From assembly GCF_038443385.1 (NCBI RefSeq), contig NZ_CP151726.1:8432001-8496000 (forward strand): a stretch of DNA of 64,000 nt, read 5' to 3'. The position numbers and the translations under genes were made by a program. This stretch comes from Stieleria varia (GTDB lineage Bacteria; Planctomycetota; Planctomycetia; Pirellulales; Pirellulaceae). Below are positions 19,309 through 28,788 of this stretch, piece after piece (positions within the stretch are counted from its first letter, which is position 1; each line of letters opens with the position of its first letter). The notes below the pieces were generated by a model. That model had not been told where the DNA came from. It did no database searches and saw only the letters and a list, made by a program, of their open reading frames with translations.

Positions 19309-20844
19309 TCAGTCGGGCATGCTCAGCCTCACGACGCTCAGCTGACCGAGTCGTCGCATTCGGATATCGGCATGGATGACTGACCGTGCGCGTTCGCAAT
19401 ACCGACTCACCGCGTCGGGGTGCTGACGACTGATCAGCCAAACAGCGTGACCTTCCCGGAATGCTTCGTTCCATCGCTGACGTCGCCAACTTTCGTGCTC
19501 GGTCACCGAAACCACCGTGACATCCTCCAATCGATAAGGTCCCGAAACGGGAAACGCTAAATACCGCCAGAACTCTGTGGGCAGATCGTCGGCATCACTC
19601 ATCGGTTCGCTCAAGAATGACGCTTCGATCAATCCCGTGTCCAACCAAACGGGCTCACCGGCTTTCCGTTCCGCCTGGACCAAGGCAACAGCTTCACGCC
19701 ACGGTTCACCTCGCAACTCTCTCGGCACCCGACCGGTGTGCCAAAGATGCCCCAGCGTTCCTTGGTGCCACATCAACACACAGAGAACGATCACGGCACT
19801 GCCAACCGCAAGAAATGAACCCAGTCGCTTGCAAGGCAACCCCCATGTTCCAGCGACGCCGGCCGACCAAGCCAACAGCGGCAACGCTGCGATGAAATAA
19901 CGTCGATGCCAAAGCGGGACGATGTCCAGATACGACGCCACAAAGAAAGCCACCGTTCCGACCACGCCCACCAAGCCCGGCAACCAACCGCTGAGCACGT
20001 CGGTGTGTTTCTCCTGTCGGACACGCCGCACCACTGACCATACGACCGCCAATCCGATGGGCAAGATCGCCAACGGCAACCAGGCCCACGCGCGGCGTTC
20101 ATCCCACAATTGCGACCAAGAGGTCGCATGGGCAAACGATTTCCATTGCTCTCGATGCGACCACGACTGGGGCAACGACGACCGCCACAGCATCCAGACC
20201 GTGATGACGATGACCACAACCGCCACACCATCCCATCGCGTGAACACACATTGCCCCCGACGCCAAATCACGATCCATGTGATCGGCACCAACCAACCCA
20301 AAACACCCAACGAAGTCGGATGTAGCAAAGCAGCCAAACACACCGAACCGATCAACGCCAATCGCCAACGATCTGAACGCTGCCGCGAATCCAACGCCGC
20401 CACAGCCGACCATGCGGCCAACACAGCGCAACACATCACTGCGGCATACGGACGCAACTCGCATCCAAAGAACATCGCGTTGCGTTCCACGACCAGGATT
20501 CCACCGGCAATCACGCCCGCCGAAATCCTTCGCGTTGTCACTGCCACGCCAATCACCAAACAACCCGCGGCGAACGCCGACAGCAACACGCTGCTCATAC
20601 GCATCGGCAACTCGCCGTCACCGACCAGCGCCCGCCACAACCACAAGGCCTGAAAGTACAACGGCGTCTGGTTGCCAATCCTGGCCCGTGGTGCGACATC
20701 GCCCAATCCGTCGGCGACCGTCCAAGCCGAATGCAGTTCGTCGATCCAAAAGCTTTCGCTGCACGATGGCAAACGAAACACGATCGTCAGCCCCACGACC
20801 AAGATGCAGGCCGATGCGAGTTGCAGCAGGAACCTTGTCGTCAT
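19309..20844 (-). CDS. ArnT/GT39-like integral membrane glycosyltransferase
   Basis: About 511 residues with some ten membrane segments. The first periplasmic loop has SFWIDELHSAWTVADGLGD and then NQTPLYFQALWLW, matching the acidic-D/E plus P-L-Y-F pattern of GT-C enzymes that use polyprenyl-phosphate sugars (ArnT, PMT and relatives). It probably transfers a sugar from a polyprenyl phosphate to a periplasmic acceptor; the acceptor is unknown. I chose the ATG at 20844, 14 nt after the stop of the threonine aldolase gene, though an ATG at 20895 overlapping that gene is possible. Cotranscription with the aldolase is likely by spacing, without an obvious functional link. Confidence 0.7.
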   Translation of the reverse strand: MTTRFLLQLASACILVVGLTIVFRLPSCSESFWIDELHSAWTVADGLGDVAPRARIGNQTPLYFQALWLWRALVGDGELPMRMSSVLLSAFAAGCLVIGVAVTTRRISAGVIAGGILVVERNAMFFGCELRPYAAVMCCAVLAAWSAVAALDSRQRSDRWRLALIGSVCLAALLHPTSLGVLGWLVPITWIVIWRRGQCVFTRWDGVAVVVIVITVWMLWRSSLPQSWSHREQWKSFAHATSWSQLWDERRAWAWLPLAILPIGLAVVWSVVRRVRQEKHTDVLSGWLPGLVGVVGTVAFFVASYLDIVPLWHRRYFIAALPLLAWSAGVAGTWGLPCKRLGSFLAVGSAVIVLCVLMWHQGTLGHLWHTGRVPRELRGEPWREAVALVQAERKAGEPVWLDTGLIEASFLSEPMSDADDLPTEFWRYLAFPVSGPYRLEDVTVVSVTEHESWRRQRWNEAFREGHAVWLISRQHPDAVSRYCERARSVIHADIRMRRLGQLSVVRLSMPD

Positions 20845-20858
20845 CAAACGATCGGCAT

Positions 20859-21899
20859 TCAAAAGTCTGCCGCCACACGCTGCATGATCCGGCACGCTTG
20901 TTCAATCTGCGACACACTGACGTCCAAATGCGTGACCATCCGAACGGCTTGCGGACCAATTGCAAAACACCAGATGCCGTTCTCTCTCAATTTCGCGACA
21001 AAGTCCCCTGCCCCGCCGCGATCAGGATCGATTTCAAAGATCAGCATGTTCGTTTGCACGCCGCCGCCTCGAATCCGGAATCCTTGACACTCCGCGATCG
21101 CATCACCAAGTCGCTGAGCAGCGGCGTGATCCTCGACCAACCGCTCGCGATGATTTTCCAACGCGTACAACGCACCCGCCGCGATGATTCCCGCCTGACG
21201 CATCGCACCTCCGAACAGCTTTCGCCCCCGGCGTGCTTCGCGAACAAACTCGACCGATCCGGCAAGCGCGGAACCGACCGGCGCCCCGAGTCCTTTACTG
21301 AAACAAACACTCACCGAATCAAAGGGCTGAGCCAACTCGGCGAGATCCATGCCCGTCGCCGCCGCTGCATTCCAAATCCGGGCGCCGTCGAGATGCGTTT
21401 TCAGTTGATGCGAGCGAGCCCACTGACAAGCCGAGATCACGGAGGACTGATCCAAAATCCGACCGCCCCAACGATTGTGCGTGTTCTCTATACAAAACAG
21501 ACGCGTCCGCGCATGATGCTCATCGTCATGCAAAACGCATGCGTCCAACTGCTCCCGACGAATCGTACCGCCATCGGTCGCGATCAAACGCGGCACGAGC
21601 CCCGAAAGCGACGCAAATGCGGCTTGCTCGTAATGAAACACATGGCAGTCGGCTTCGCAGATGAACTCGCTGCCTGAGGGACAATGGGTCCTCAAGGCAA
21701 CTTGGTTGGTCATTGAACCGCTAGGCATGTACACCGCGGCTTCCTTGCCCAACAACTCGGCTGTCAGCTCCTCCAACCGCTGAACGGTGGGGTCAATATC
21801 GATCACCGCATCGCCGACCGGCGCATCAGCCATCGCCCGCCGCATCTCTGGCGTCGGCTTGGTCACGGTATCACTACGCAAATCGATGATTTCTGACAT
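20859..21899 (-). CDS. ltaE: Low-specificity L-threonine aldolase
   Basis: A 346-residue fold-type I PLP enzyme that splits L-threonine or allo-threonine into glycine and acetaldehyde. It starts with the family signature [12 protein letters not shown], has [12 protein letters not shown] for cofactor phosphate contact, [11 protein letters not shown] with Asp171, and the PLP lysine Lys202 in [13 protein letters not shown]. The position where many aldolases read GDDVYGEDPTV here reads [11 protein letters not shown]. Length is normal. The start ATG at 21899 is the only sensible one. It is upstream of, and close to, the glycosyltransferase gene. Confidence 0.9.
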   Translation of the reverse strand: MSEIIDLRSDTVTKPTPEMRRAMADAPVGDAVIDIDPTVQRLEELTAELLGKEAAVYMPSGSMTNQVALRTHCPSGSEFICEADCHVFHYEQAAFASLSGLVPRLIATDGGTIRREQLDACVLHDDEHHARTRLFCIENTHNRWGGRILDQSSVISACQWARSHQLKTHLDGARIWNAAAATGMDLAELAQPFDSVSVCFSKGLGAPVGSALAGSVEFVREARRGRKLFGGAMRQAGIIAAGALYALENHRERLVEDHAAAQRLGDAIAECQGFRIRGGGVQTNMLIFEIDPDRGGAGDFVAKLRENGIWCFAIGPQAVRMVTHLDVSVSQIEQACRIMQRVAADF

Positions 21900-22147
21900 G
21901 GTGGCGGATTGGAAGTGGAGAAATGAGCGGAATGGATGTCAAAGTACACCAAACTCGTCCCCTGCGTGAAATCACCCTTTCAGAAACGCGAACCGCGGAG
22001 GACCGGCGGCTGTCCTGGCGTGAGAGCCTATCGAAAACAGACGCGGTGTACCAAGTTTGGCCCCCTGCCTATCATACGGCTTTCCGCGATGAATCCCCAA
22101 ACGTCTCTCCGCCGTCTTTCCGCACTGAAAAACCGACTTCCACCCCC

Positions 22148-23512
22148 ATGACGACCCGTGATCTCCCCGCCCTGAACATACAACGGGTCGACGCCCGTGA
22201 CGGCTCCGCGGAAATCCTGCAGCAGTTACGCGACAAACTCAGCCCCGACGGAAATGTCGTTTCGCCACGCGGCAAGGCCTTGACCGAAGAAGTGTTCGGG
22301 CAGCCGCTGACGCCGATCGAAGTCGTCCAGCGGATTTGCGACGACGTCCGACGCGAAGGCACGCAGGCCCTGCTGCGATACGGTCGCCAGCTCGACAAAA
22401 AAGAACTCTCCGCAGACCAAATCCGAGTCCCCGCCGCCGATCTCGCCGCCGCCCACGCCGGTGCCGATCCTGAGTTGTTGCAGTCCATTCGCCGCATCCG
22501 CGACAACGTTGCCGAGTTCCAATCCGCCATCCTGCACCGCGACGTCACGATCACGCCCAAGCCCGGCGTCACGCTCACCCAACGCTACGTACCCCTGCAT
22601 CGAGTCGGCGTCTGTGTACCCGGCGGCGCAGCAGCCTACCCATCGACGGTGCTGATGACCGTGGTCCCCGCCCAAGTCGCGGGCGTGGACGAAATCGCCG
22701 TCGTCGCGCCGCCCACGCCCTTCGGTGCTTACAACAATGACATGCTGGCGACCTGTCACGAACTGGGGGTCACAGAAGTCTACCGGATGGGCGGAGCCCA
22801 AGCCGTCGCGGCGATGGCATACGGTTGCGACATCGTTCCCGCCGTCGACAAAATCGTTGGCCCGGGCAACCTCTTCGTCGCCTTGGCGAAAAAGCATGTT
22901 TACGGAACCGTCGACATCGATTCCTTTGCCGGCCCTAGCGAAGTCATCGTGATCGCGGACGAGACGGCGCGAGCCGATTTCATCGCCGCCGACTTGTTGG
23001 CCCAAGCCGAGCACTCACCCGGCAGCGCGATCTTGATCACTTGGCACGAAGCGTTGATCGAAGCCGTCGCGGTCGAACTTGAGATACAGGTCGCCCAGTT
23101 GGAACGCAGCGAGCTGACGGTCGATTCCCTGGAATCCTTTGGCGCATTGATCCTGGTTCGCGACGAACAACACGCATGCGAGCTGACCGATTCGTTTGCC
23201 CCGGAACACTTGCACATCGAAACGGCCAACCCTCGTCAACAAATCGCTCAGATCCGCAACAGCGGTGCGGCCTTTCTGGGCCAACATACACCCGTCGCCC
23301 TGGGCGACTATGCCGCAGGCCCCAGTCACGTGTTGCCCACCGGCGGGACCTGCACCTGGGCGGCCGGCTTGAGCAGCAACAGTTTCCTACGCAGCGGCAG
23401 CGTCACCGAATTTAATGCAGACGCGATGAAAGCGATCGCGCCCGACGTTGAACGTTTGGCCGAAAAAGAAGGACTGACCGCACACGCCCGCAGCGTCTCC
23501 ATCCGCCGCTGA
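22148..23512 (+). CDS. hisD: Histidinol dehydrogenase HisD
   Basis: A 454-residue enzyme for the last two NAD-dependent steps of histidine synthesis (histidinol to histidine). Family blocks are present in order: RRIRDNVAEFQ, VPLHRVGVCVPGG, FGAYNNDMLATCHELG, VDKIVGPGNLFVALAKK, VDIDSFAGPSEV, the zinc/catalytic region LAQAEHSPGSAIL, FAPEHL, and GPSHVLPTGGTCTWAAGL. The start at 22148 fits the family; the longer frame from 21923 has a low-complexity extension. It is followed by hisC after 64 nt, so the pair is probably cotranscribed. Confidence 0.95.
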   Translation: MTTRDLPALNIQRVDARDGSAEILQQLRDKLSPDGNVVSPRGKALTEEVFGQPLTPIEVVQRICDDVRREGTQALLRYGRQLDKKELSADQIRVPAADLAAAHAGADPELLQSIRRIRDNVAEFQSAILHRDVTITPKPGVTLTQRYVPLHRVGVCVPGGAAAYPSTVLMTVVPAQVAGVDEIAVVAPPTPFGAYNNDMLATCHELGVTEVYRMGGAQAVAAMAYGCDIVPAVDKIVGPGNLFVALAKKHVYGTVDIDSFAGPSEVIVIADETARADFIAADLLAQAEHSPGSAILITWHEALIEAVAVELEIQVAQLERSELTVDSLESFGALILVRDEQHACELTDSFAPEHLHIETANPRQQIAQIRNSGAAFLGQHTPVALGDYAAGPSHVLPTGGTCTWAAGLSSNSFLRSGSVTEFNADAMKAIAPDVERLAEKEGLTAHARSVSIRR

Positions 23513-23576
23513 TCGAAAAAGGTGTCAGGACTCTTTTTTCACATCAACCACCAGATCACCGCTTCGCCAAGCCGCC

Positions 23577-24635
23577 ATGAGCAAAATTGACCTGCGTCCC
23601 GCACTCTCCAAAATGCAACCCTACACGCCCGGTGAACAACCGCCGCCGGGCAAGTACATCAAACTCAACACCAACGAAAATCCGTACCCACCTCCACCGT
23701 CCGTGGTTTCTGCATTGCAAGCCGCCGCGTCGGGACCGCTTAACCGCTACCCCGATCCGACCGCGACCGCGTTTCGACGCGCTGCGGCCAACGCATTGGG
23801 CTTGCCCGGCCCCGAGTGGATCTTGGCAGGTAACGGCAGCGATGAAATCCTGACGATCCTCGTCCGCGCATTTGTCGGCGAAGGCCAACTGTTGCGGCTT
23901 CCCTACCCGAGTTACATCCTGTACCGAACGCTAGCCGACATCCAAGGAGCTCGCTGGGAACAGATGCCCTTCCTGGACGGCTGGCACTTGCCGACCGCAT
24001 TCGGCCAAGGAAGCGATGATCTGCGGCTCGTCTTGCTGCCCAATCCCAACAGCCCCAGCGGCACCATCGTTTCCCGCGACGAGATCGAAAAACTCGCGAA
24101 CACCCTGCCCTGCCCTCTCGTGGTCGACGAAGCCTACGCGGACTTTGCCGAGTTCAACTGCATCGACCTGGTTCAAAAACACGAAAACATTCTCGTCACG
24201 CGAACGCTCAGCAAGTCCTACGGTTTGGCCGGAGTCCGATTCGGATTCTTGGTCGCACAGCCGCAGTTGATCAAGAAACTCTGCAACATCAAAGACAGTT
24301 ACAACTGTGACTACTTGGCCACGATTGCGGCCACCGAAGCCATGAACGCACAAGACTGGCTCGCCGATGTCGTCAAGAAAATGAACGCCACGCGTGCTCG
24401 CATGCAGCTGCGTTTGAGTGAACTCGGCTTCAACGTCACGCCTTCGCAAGCCAATTTCGTCTGGTGCCAACATCCCAGTGGCAAACACAATGAGATGTAC
24501 CAGTACCTGAAAAAGCAACAGATCCTGGTCCGCTACATGGATTTCCCCGACTGGGGCGACGGATTACGAATCAGCGTCGGCACGGACGACCAAGTCGATG
24601 CCTGTCTTATGATGCTGGAACGATTTTTTCAATGA
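23577..24635 (+). CDS. hisC: Histidinol-phosphate aminotransferase HisC
   Basis: A 352-residue PLP aminotransferase that makes histidinol phosphate from imidazole-acetol phosphate. Visible motifs: KLNTNENPYPPPP at the N-terminus, LAGNGSDEIL, PNPNSPSGT (Asn156), VVDEAYADF (Asp184) and the PLP lysine Lys213 in TRTLSKSYGLAGVRFG. Length is standard. It follows hisD by 64 nt on the same strand. A short hairpin (24641-24660) comes just after its stop, and a repeat block separates it from hisB. Confidence 0.95.
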   Translation: MSKIDLRPALSKMQPYTPGEQPPPGKYIKLNTNENPYPPPPSVVSALQAAASGPLNRYPDPTATAFRRAAANALGLPGPEWILAGNGSDEILTILVRAFVGEGQLLRLPYPSYILYRTLADIQGARWEQMPFLDGWHLPTAFGQGSDDLRLVLLPNPNSPSGTIVSRDEIEKLANTLPCPLVVDEAYADFAEFNCIDLVQKHENILVTRTLSKSYGLAGVRFGFLVAQPQLIKKLCNIKDSYNCDYLATIAATEAMNAQDWLADVVKKMNATRARMQLRLSELGFNVTPSQANFVWCQHPSGKHNEMYQYLKKQQILVRYMDFPDWGDGLRISVGTDDQVDACLMMLERFFQ

Positions 24636-24640
24636 AGTAC

Positions 24641-24660
24641 GTCAGCCTTTCCAGGCTGAC
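24641..24660 (+). terminator. Hairpin after hisC
   Basis: GTCAGCCT-TTCC-AGGCTGAC, an 8-bp stem with a 4-nt loop, begins 6 nt after the hisC stop. There is no T-run, so it could be a weak terminator or an RNA-stabilising hairpin. Confidence 0.45.
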
Positions 24661-24703
24661 ATACGCGGCATATTCATCGAGGCAAAAGTTTTTTGCAAAT
24701 GGC

Positions 24704-24945
24704 TCCCCTCTCCCCCGAATCCTGACGCGTCTAAGTGAGTCAGGATTCGGGGGAGAGGGGCTGGGGTGAGGGGGAATTCACCCTGAAATCAATCCCATCA
24801 AAATGAATGGCAGATCCGGCTATGATGATGGGAAAAACATACAAATCGAATTCGTTGCAACTTCAATCGGATCCCCCTCACCCCCAGCCCCTCTCCCCAC
24901 TGACGAAGGCAAGCACAACTTGCCTTCGTCAGCGGGGAGAGGGGA
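24704..24945. repeat. Two mutually related hairpin repeats between hisC and hisB
   Basis: First hairpin: arms 24704-24726 and 24739-24760 (CCCCTCTCCCCCGAATCC and complement). Second: arms 24888-24913 and 24919-24944 (CTCTCCCCACTGACGAAGGC and complement). The outer G/C-rich tails (GGGGCTGGGGTGAGGGGG and the complementary CCCCCTCACCCCCAGCCCC) are inverted copies of each other, so the two hairpins can also pair across the 140-nt gap. The rest of 24636-25049 shows no gene. Confidence 0.8.
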
Positions 24946-25049
24946 GCCATCGTTGCTTCGCTTGTATCGATTCTTCGGTATCGACGCTGCGACTCTAACC
25001 TCAATCCATCAAAACCATTCCGCACAAGAACGCTTGAGACATTGCTCCC

Positions 25050-25637
25050 ATGACACGAACCGCAACGATCAAACGCAAGACCGGTGAGACCGACATTCAG
25101 CTCTCGATCAATCTCGATGGTGACGGCTCCGGCTCACGCAAATCCGGCATCGGTTTTCTCGATCACATGCTGGACTTGCTCGCCAAACACGCCCTGATCG
25201 ATTTGGACGTTCAGGCCACGGGCGACTTGCACGTGGATGATCACCACACCGCAGAAGACATCGGGATCGCTTTGGGTACCGCCATCGATCAGGCGTTGGG
25301 CGATCGCGCCGGCATTCGCCGCTACGGACACTTCACCTTGCCGATGGACGAATGCCTCGTCACCGCCGCAGTCGATTTGGGCGGTCGCTACGCGTTTGAA
25401 TACCACGCCCCCATCACCTCGCCCAAGATCGGGACGTTTGACAGCGAACTGGTCGAGCACTTCTGGCAATCGTTCGCGGCCAACGCCAAATGCAACCTGC
25501 ATGTGGTGCTGCACCACGGCCGCAACGCTCACCACATCAGCGAATGCGTTTTCAAATCCGTCGCCCGCGCGATCCGCATGGCCGCCGAAAGTGATCCGCG
25601 ATCCGATGCGGTTCCCAGCACCAAAGGCGTCCTGTAG
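25050..25637 (+). CDS. hisB: Imidazoleglycerol-phosphate dehydratase HisB
   Basis: A 195-residue monofunctional dehydratase (step 6 of histidine synthesis), without the phosphatase domain found in enterobacteria. The metal-binding motifs are clear: [28 protein letters not shown], and [16 protein letters not shown]. The ATG at 25050 is the natural start. Its stop codon TAG is directly followed by the ATG of the next small gene. It is separated from hisD-hisC by a repeat block and may have its own promoter. Confidence 0.95.
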   Translation: MTRTATIKRKTGETDIQLSINLDGDGSGSRKSGIGFLDHMLDLLAKHALIDLDVQATGDLHVDDHHTAEDIGIALGTAIDQALGDRAGIRRYGHFTLPMDECLVTAAVDLGGRYAFEYHAPITSPKIGTFDSELVEHFWQSFAANAKCNLHVVLHHGRNAHHISECVFKSVARAIRMAAESDPRSDAVPSTKGVL

Positions 25638-25847
25638 ATGGATTTTCCGGACACCACTGCCGCCGAGAATTATCGCCGCCGTCAGGCTTTGGCCATGACG
25701 CCAGAACAACGTCTTGAGCTGGGAGCAGAATTGAATCGGCAAGCCTGGGAACTACTGCAAGCCAACCCGGCGGCGTACGAAGCCTTTCTGAAACGAAACT
25801 TCCGCCTCCGTCGACGTCGAGAGAATAAGTCCAGTCATGAGCAATGA
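25638..25847 (+). CDS. Small protein coupled to a nucleotidyltransferase-like gene
   Basis: A 69-residue hydrophilic protein that I do not recognise. Its ATG follows the hisB stop with no gap, and its end overlaps the next gene by 11 nt. The N-terminal half (NYRRRQALAMTPEQRLELG) looks helical and the C-terminus is basic (KRNFRLRRRRENKSSHEQ), compatible with RNA or DNA contact. Small-plus-nucleotidyltransferase pairs of this kind resemble toxin-antitoxin modules of the AbiEii/MNT sort, so an antitoxin-like role is possible but not shown. Confidence 0.6.
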   Translation: MDFPDTTAAENYRRRQALAMTPEQRLELGAELNRQAWELLQANPAAYEAFLKRNFRLRRRRENKSSHEQ

Positions 25848-26310
25848 CTTCTTTCGAGCCGTGGACTTGTTGCTGGCACGCAACGTTCCCTTGACCATCA
25901 TCGGCGGGCACGCGGTTGTTGCACACGGACACATACGGGCCACGCAAGACATTGACGTGCTGTTTCTCAGATCGCCAGAAGTGGAACAACAGGTTGCAGA
26001 AGTCCTTAGGGAGATCAACGCATTCTGGATCTCTGACGACGTGGATCCCGAAACAGGAATCGAAAAAACCGTTCCGGCAGACATTGCCTACGTCCGCAGC
26101 TCACATCTGATGATGTTGGGTTCGGACTGCGGTTTTCTGGATCTGTTTGACTTCGTTCCTGGACTGGCCGATACCGATGTGTCAACAGTGCTCGCGGATT
26201 CAATCACCATTTCAGGGCGTCCTTTTGCATCCTTGGCATGGCTTCGTCGAATGAAACAAGCCTCCGGCCGCCCGATCGACTTGAGTGACCTCCAGGCCCT
26301 ACCGGAATGA
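25837..26310 (+). CDS. Nucleotidyltransferase-fold protein (DUF6036/MNT-like)
   Basis: A 157-residue protein with the minimal nucleotidyltransferase pattern: VPLTIIGGHAVVAHGHIRATQDIDVLF, where GG-H is the turn and D-x-D (DID) the metal site. A third acidic residue may lie in FLDLFDFVPG. This is the pattern of small predicted nucleotidyltransferases often found in toxin-antitoxin and mobile contexts. The start overlaps the end of the 69-residue gene by 11 nt, so both are translationally coupled. Activity is inferred; it could also be an inactive binding protein. Confidence 0.65.
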   Translation: MSNDFFRAVDLLLARNVPLTIIGGHAVVAHGHIRATQDIDVLFLRSPEVEQQVAEVLREINAFWISDDVDPETGIEKTVPADIAYVRSSHLMMLGSDCGFLDLFDFVPGLADTDVSTVLADSITISGRPFASLAWLRRMKQASGRPIDLSDLQALPE

Positions 26311-26416
26311 GCCAACAAAGTCTCCTGTTTGGGCGGATATCAGACCACTGGACATTGATCTACGATGGGTCTCCATCAGCTTCTTGACATCCACTCCTGA
26401 GTGATCCAGCCCGGCC

Positions 26417-28273
26417 ATGGAATTTTTACTCTACCTTTCCCTCGTTCCCGCCATCGGTGTGCTCGCTCAGTGGCTCGCATGGCGTTTGAACTTGCCGGGC
26501 ATTTTGCTGCTGCTGCTCTTTGGGATGATCCTCGGGCAGTTTCTGCAGCCCGATGATTATTTGGCAAAATTGACAGGAGGTGATGAAACCGCCGGACCGA
26601 ATTTGCTCTTTCCACTGGTCGCATTGTCGGTCGCCGTGATCATGTTCGAAGGCGGCCTGTCGCTGAAACTGCACGAACTGAAAGAAGCCGGTGCTGCGGT
26701 GTTGCAACTGTGTACCATCGGAGCCGCGATCACATTTGCACTGGCCGCGACGGCCGCGCGTTGGACCCTCGGTTTCGATTGGTCCATTTGCTTCCTGCTG
26801 GGCGGCATCTTGACTGTGACCGGTCCGACGGTCATCGGACCACTCCTCAGACAAGTCCAACCCAGTCGACGTGTGTCATCCACGTTGAAATGGGAAGGCA
26901 TCGTGATCGACCCGATCGGCGCGGTCCTGGCTGTCTTGGTTTTTGAACAGTTGATCGACCAACTCCACCAGGGCGGAGCCGCATCGGCTGCCCTGATGTT
27001 ACTCAAGACCGTCGCCGTTGGCAGCGTTCTGGGCATCCTCGGCGGACTACTATTGGCGATCGCACTGCGTCGCTTTTGGATTCCCGATAACTTGCACGGC
27101 GTCGCCGCGTTGTCATTGGGCATGCTGCTCTTTGCCCTCAGTGACATGCTCGCCCACGAATCCGGTTTGATCACAGTCACCGTGATGGGCGTTTGGCTTG
27201 CCAATCAAAAGAACCTCGACATCGAGCATATCGTCGAACTGAAAGAAAACTTGCGAACATTGTTGATCGGCTGTCTGTTCGTCGTGCTCGGATCCCGTGT
27301 GCAATTGAGTGACATCATGGCCATCGGCTGGGGCGGAATTGCGTTCGTCGCACTGCTGATTGTGATCGTTCGTCCCATCTCCGTTTTTGCGTCCACGCTC
27401 GGGACCAAGCTGACCTTGCCGGAAAAAACATTCGTCGCATTCCTGGCACCTCGCGGGATTGTCGCCGCAGCGGTCAGTAGTGTCTTTGCGTTGGCGATCG
27501 AACGCGACGGACAGCCGTTGAATCTCGTGGGCAGCGACCAACTCAGCACGGTCACGTTCTTTGTCATCGTTGCCACTGTGCTGATCTACGGATTGTCCGC
27601 TTCTCCGCTCGCCAAGCTACTCGGGCTCGCGGAGGACCAGTCCAATGGCATCTTGATCGCCGGAGCAGACCCTTGGGTACGTGATTTTGCATTGACTTTG
27701 CAAAAAGAAGACGTTGCGGTGCTGCTGGTCGACACCAACTTCAACAAAGTCTCTGCGGCACGCCAACTCGGCATCAATGCGGTGTGCGCCAACATTTTGA
27801 ACGAACACGTCCGAGAAGACTTGGACCTGACCGGCATCGGGCAACTGATGGCGCTGACACAGAACGACGAAGTGAATTCGCTTGCCACCCGAGAATGTCG
27901 ACACCTGTTCAACCGATCGGCGTTGTATCAACTGCCCTTCAAGAATCAAAACGCAAAGAGCCGCCGCGGATTGACGTCCAACTTGATGGGTCGGGCTTTG
28001 TTTTCCCCCGAACGAACCTTTTCCAACATCCGTGACATGCACGCTGCGGGCGCAGTCTTCAAAGCGACGAAGCTCAGCGAAACATTCACGTTTGCCGATT
28101 TTGAAACGACCTACGGTGATTCAGCGACGATCCTTTGCAGCATCGACACGAACCGCAAACTGCTGGTCAACACGATCGATGCACCGTTGAAACCAGAAGC
28201 CGGCCAGACGGTCATCGCCCTGGTCGGTTCGATCAACGTCCCCGACGAACACGCCGCGACCCCGGCAGAATGA
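26417..28273 (+). CDS. CPA1-type cation:proton antiporter with C-terminal RCK/TrkA-N domain
   Basis: A 618-residue protein. Residues 1-400 form about 12 membrane segments with GILLLLLFGMILG, VAVIMFEGGLSLKL, GGILTVTGPTVIGPLLR and FLAPRGIVAAAVSSVFAL, all typical of NhaP/CPA1 exchangers; the VTGPTVIGP stretch takes the place of the ion-binding Asp-containing segment in related exchangers. From about residue 411 a Rossmann-like TrkA-N domain follows (ILIAGADPWVRDFALTLQKE, VLLVDTNFNKV), which usually senses NAD(H) or nucleotides and gates the transporter. It exchanges Na+ or K+ for H+ at the inner membrane. The gene stands alone. Confidence 0.85.
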   Translation: MEFLLYLSLVPAIGVLAQWLAWRLNLPGILLLLLFGMILGQFLQPDDYLAKLTGGDETAGPNLLFPLVALSVAVIMFEGGLSLKLHELKEAGAAVLQLCTIGAAITFALAATAARWTLGFDWSICFLLGGILTVTGPTVIGPLLRQVQPSRRVSSTLKWEGIVIDPIGAVLAVLVFEQLIDQLHQGGAASAALMLLKTVAVGSVLGILGGLLLAIALRRFWIPDNLHGVAALSLGMLLFALSDMLAHESGLITVTVMGVWLANQKNLDIEHIVELKENLRTLLIGCLFVVLGSRVQLSDIMAIGWGGIAFVALLIVIVRPISVFASTLGTKLTLPEKTFVAFLAPRGIVAAAVSSVFALAIERDGQPLNLVGSDQLSTVTFFVIVATVLIYGLSASPLAKLLGLAEDQSNGILIAGADPWVRDFALTLQKEDVAVLLVDTNFNKVSAARQLGINAVCANILNEHVREDLDLTGIGQLMALTQNDEVNSLATRECRHLFNRSALYQLPFKNQNAKSRRGLTSNLMGRALFSPERTFSNIRDMHAAGAVFKATKLSETFTFADFETTYGDSATILCSIDTNRKLLVNTIDAPLKPEAGQTVIALVGSINVPDEHAATPAE

Positions 28274-28372
28274 CGACCGCCCGACTGTCCAACTAGCCAG
28301 CGGGTGATGAGGATGCAGGTGGTTCAAAGCGCTTGGTGGTGTCATGAGCCCTGAGCCGCTGGCATCAGGCGA

Positions 28373-28651
28373 TCAACCGTAAAAACACAGATACGCGGTC
28401 GCTTGCTCGACCTGCAACTGAAACTTCTCGTTCGCCTCGACGTTGAACTCCGTTCCTGCGGGGAATGACTCAAAGCTTTCACTGCCCGGCAATCGGACCT
28501 TCAACTCGCCCGAGACGACCTTCATTCGCTCATGCTCATTGGTCCCAAACTCGTACTCGCCCGGTGCCATGACGCCCGCCGTGACACGGCCTTCACTGTT
28601 CTCAAAACCGATCGACTTCACGTTGCCGTCGAAATACTCATTGACCTGCAT
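28373..28651 (-). CDS. ppnP: Pyrimidine/purine nucleoside phosphorylase PpnP (cupin)
   Basis: A 92-residue single-domain cupin of the YaiE/PpnP family: [62 protein letters not shown] and the final YLCFYG. In E. coli PpnP splits many nucleosides by phosphorolysis. Length and all blocks match the family. Convergent with the antiporter gene, divergent from the membrane protein at 28789. Confidence 0.9.
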   Translation of the reverse strand: MQVNEYFDGNVKSIGFENSEGRVTAGVMAPGEYEFGTNEHERMKVVSGELKVRLPGSESFESFPAGTEFNVEANEKFQLQVEQATAYLCFYG

Positions 28652-28788
28652 GGGGGCTTTCCAAAACGCATGTTGAGGGACGAAAGATCGGCTAGACTTT
28701 AGTCAGCACGCTCCCCTGGAAACAGGGGGAGATGCACGAAATATCACGACAAAGCGTCCGCAAGAACCCCTCACACAAGGTGATTCCC

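Noticed and set aside
20412..21677. 421-residue forward frame over ltaE and the glycosyltransferase
   Set aside because: Arg/Pro-rich composition and complete overlap with two real genes on the other strand.
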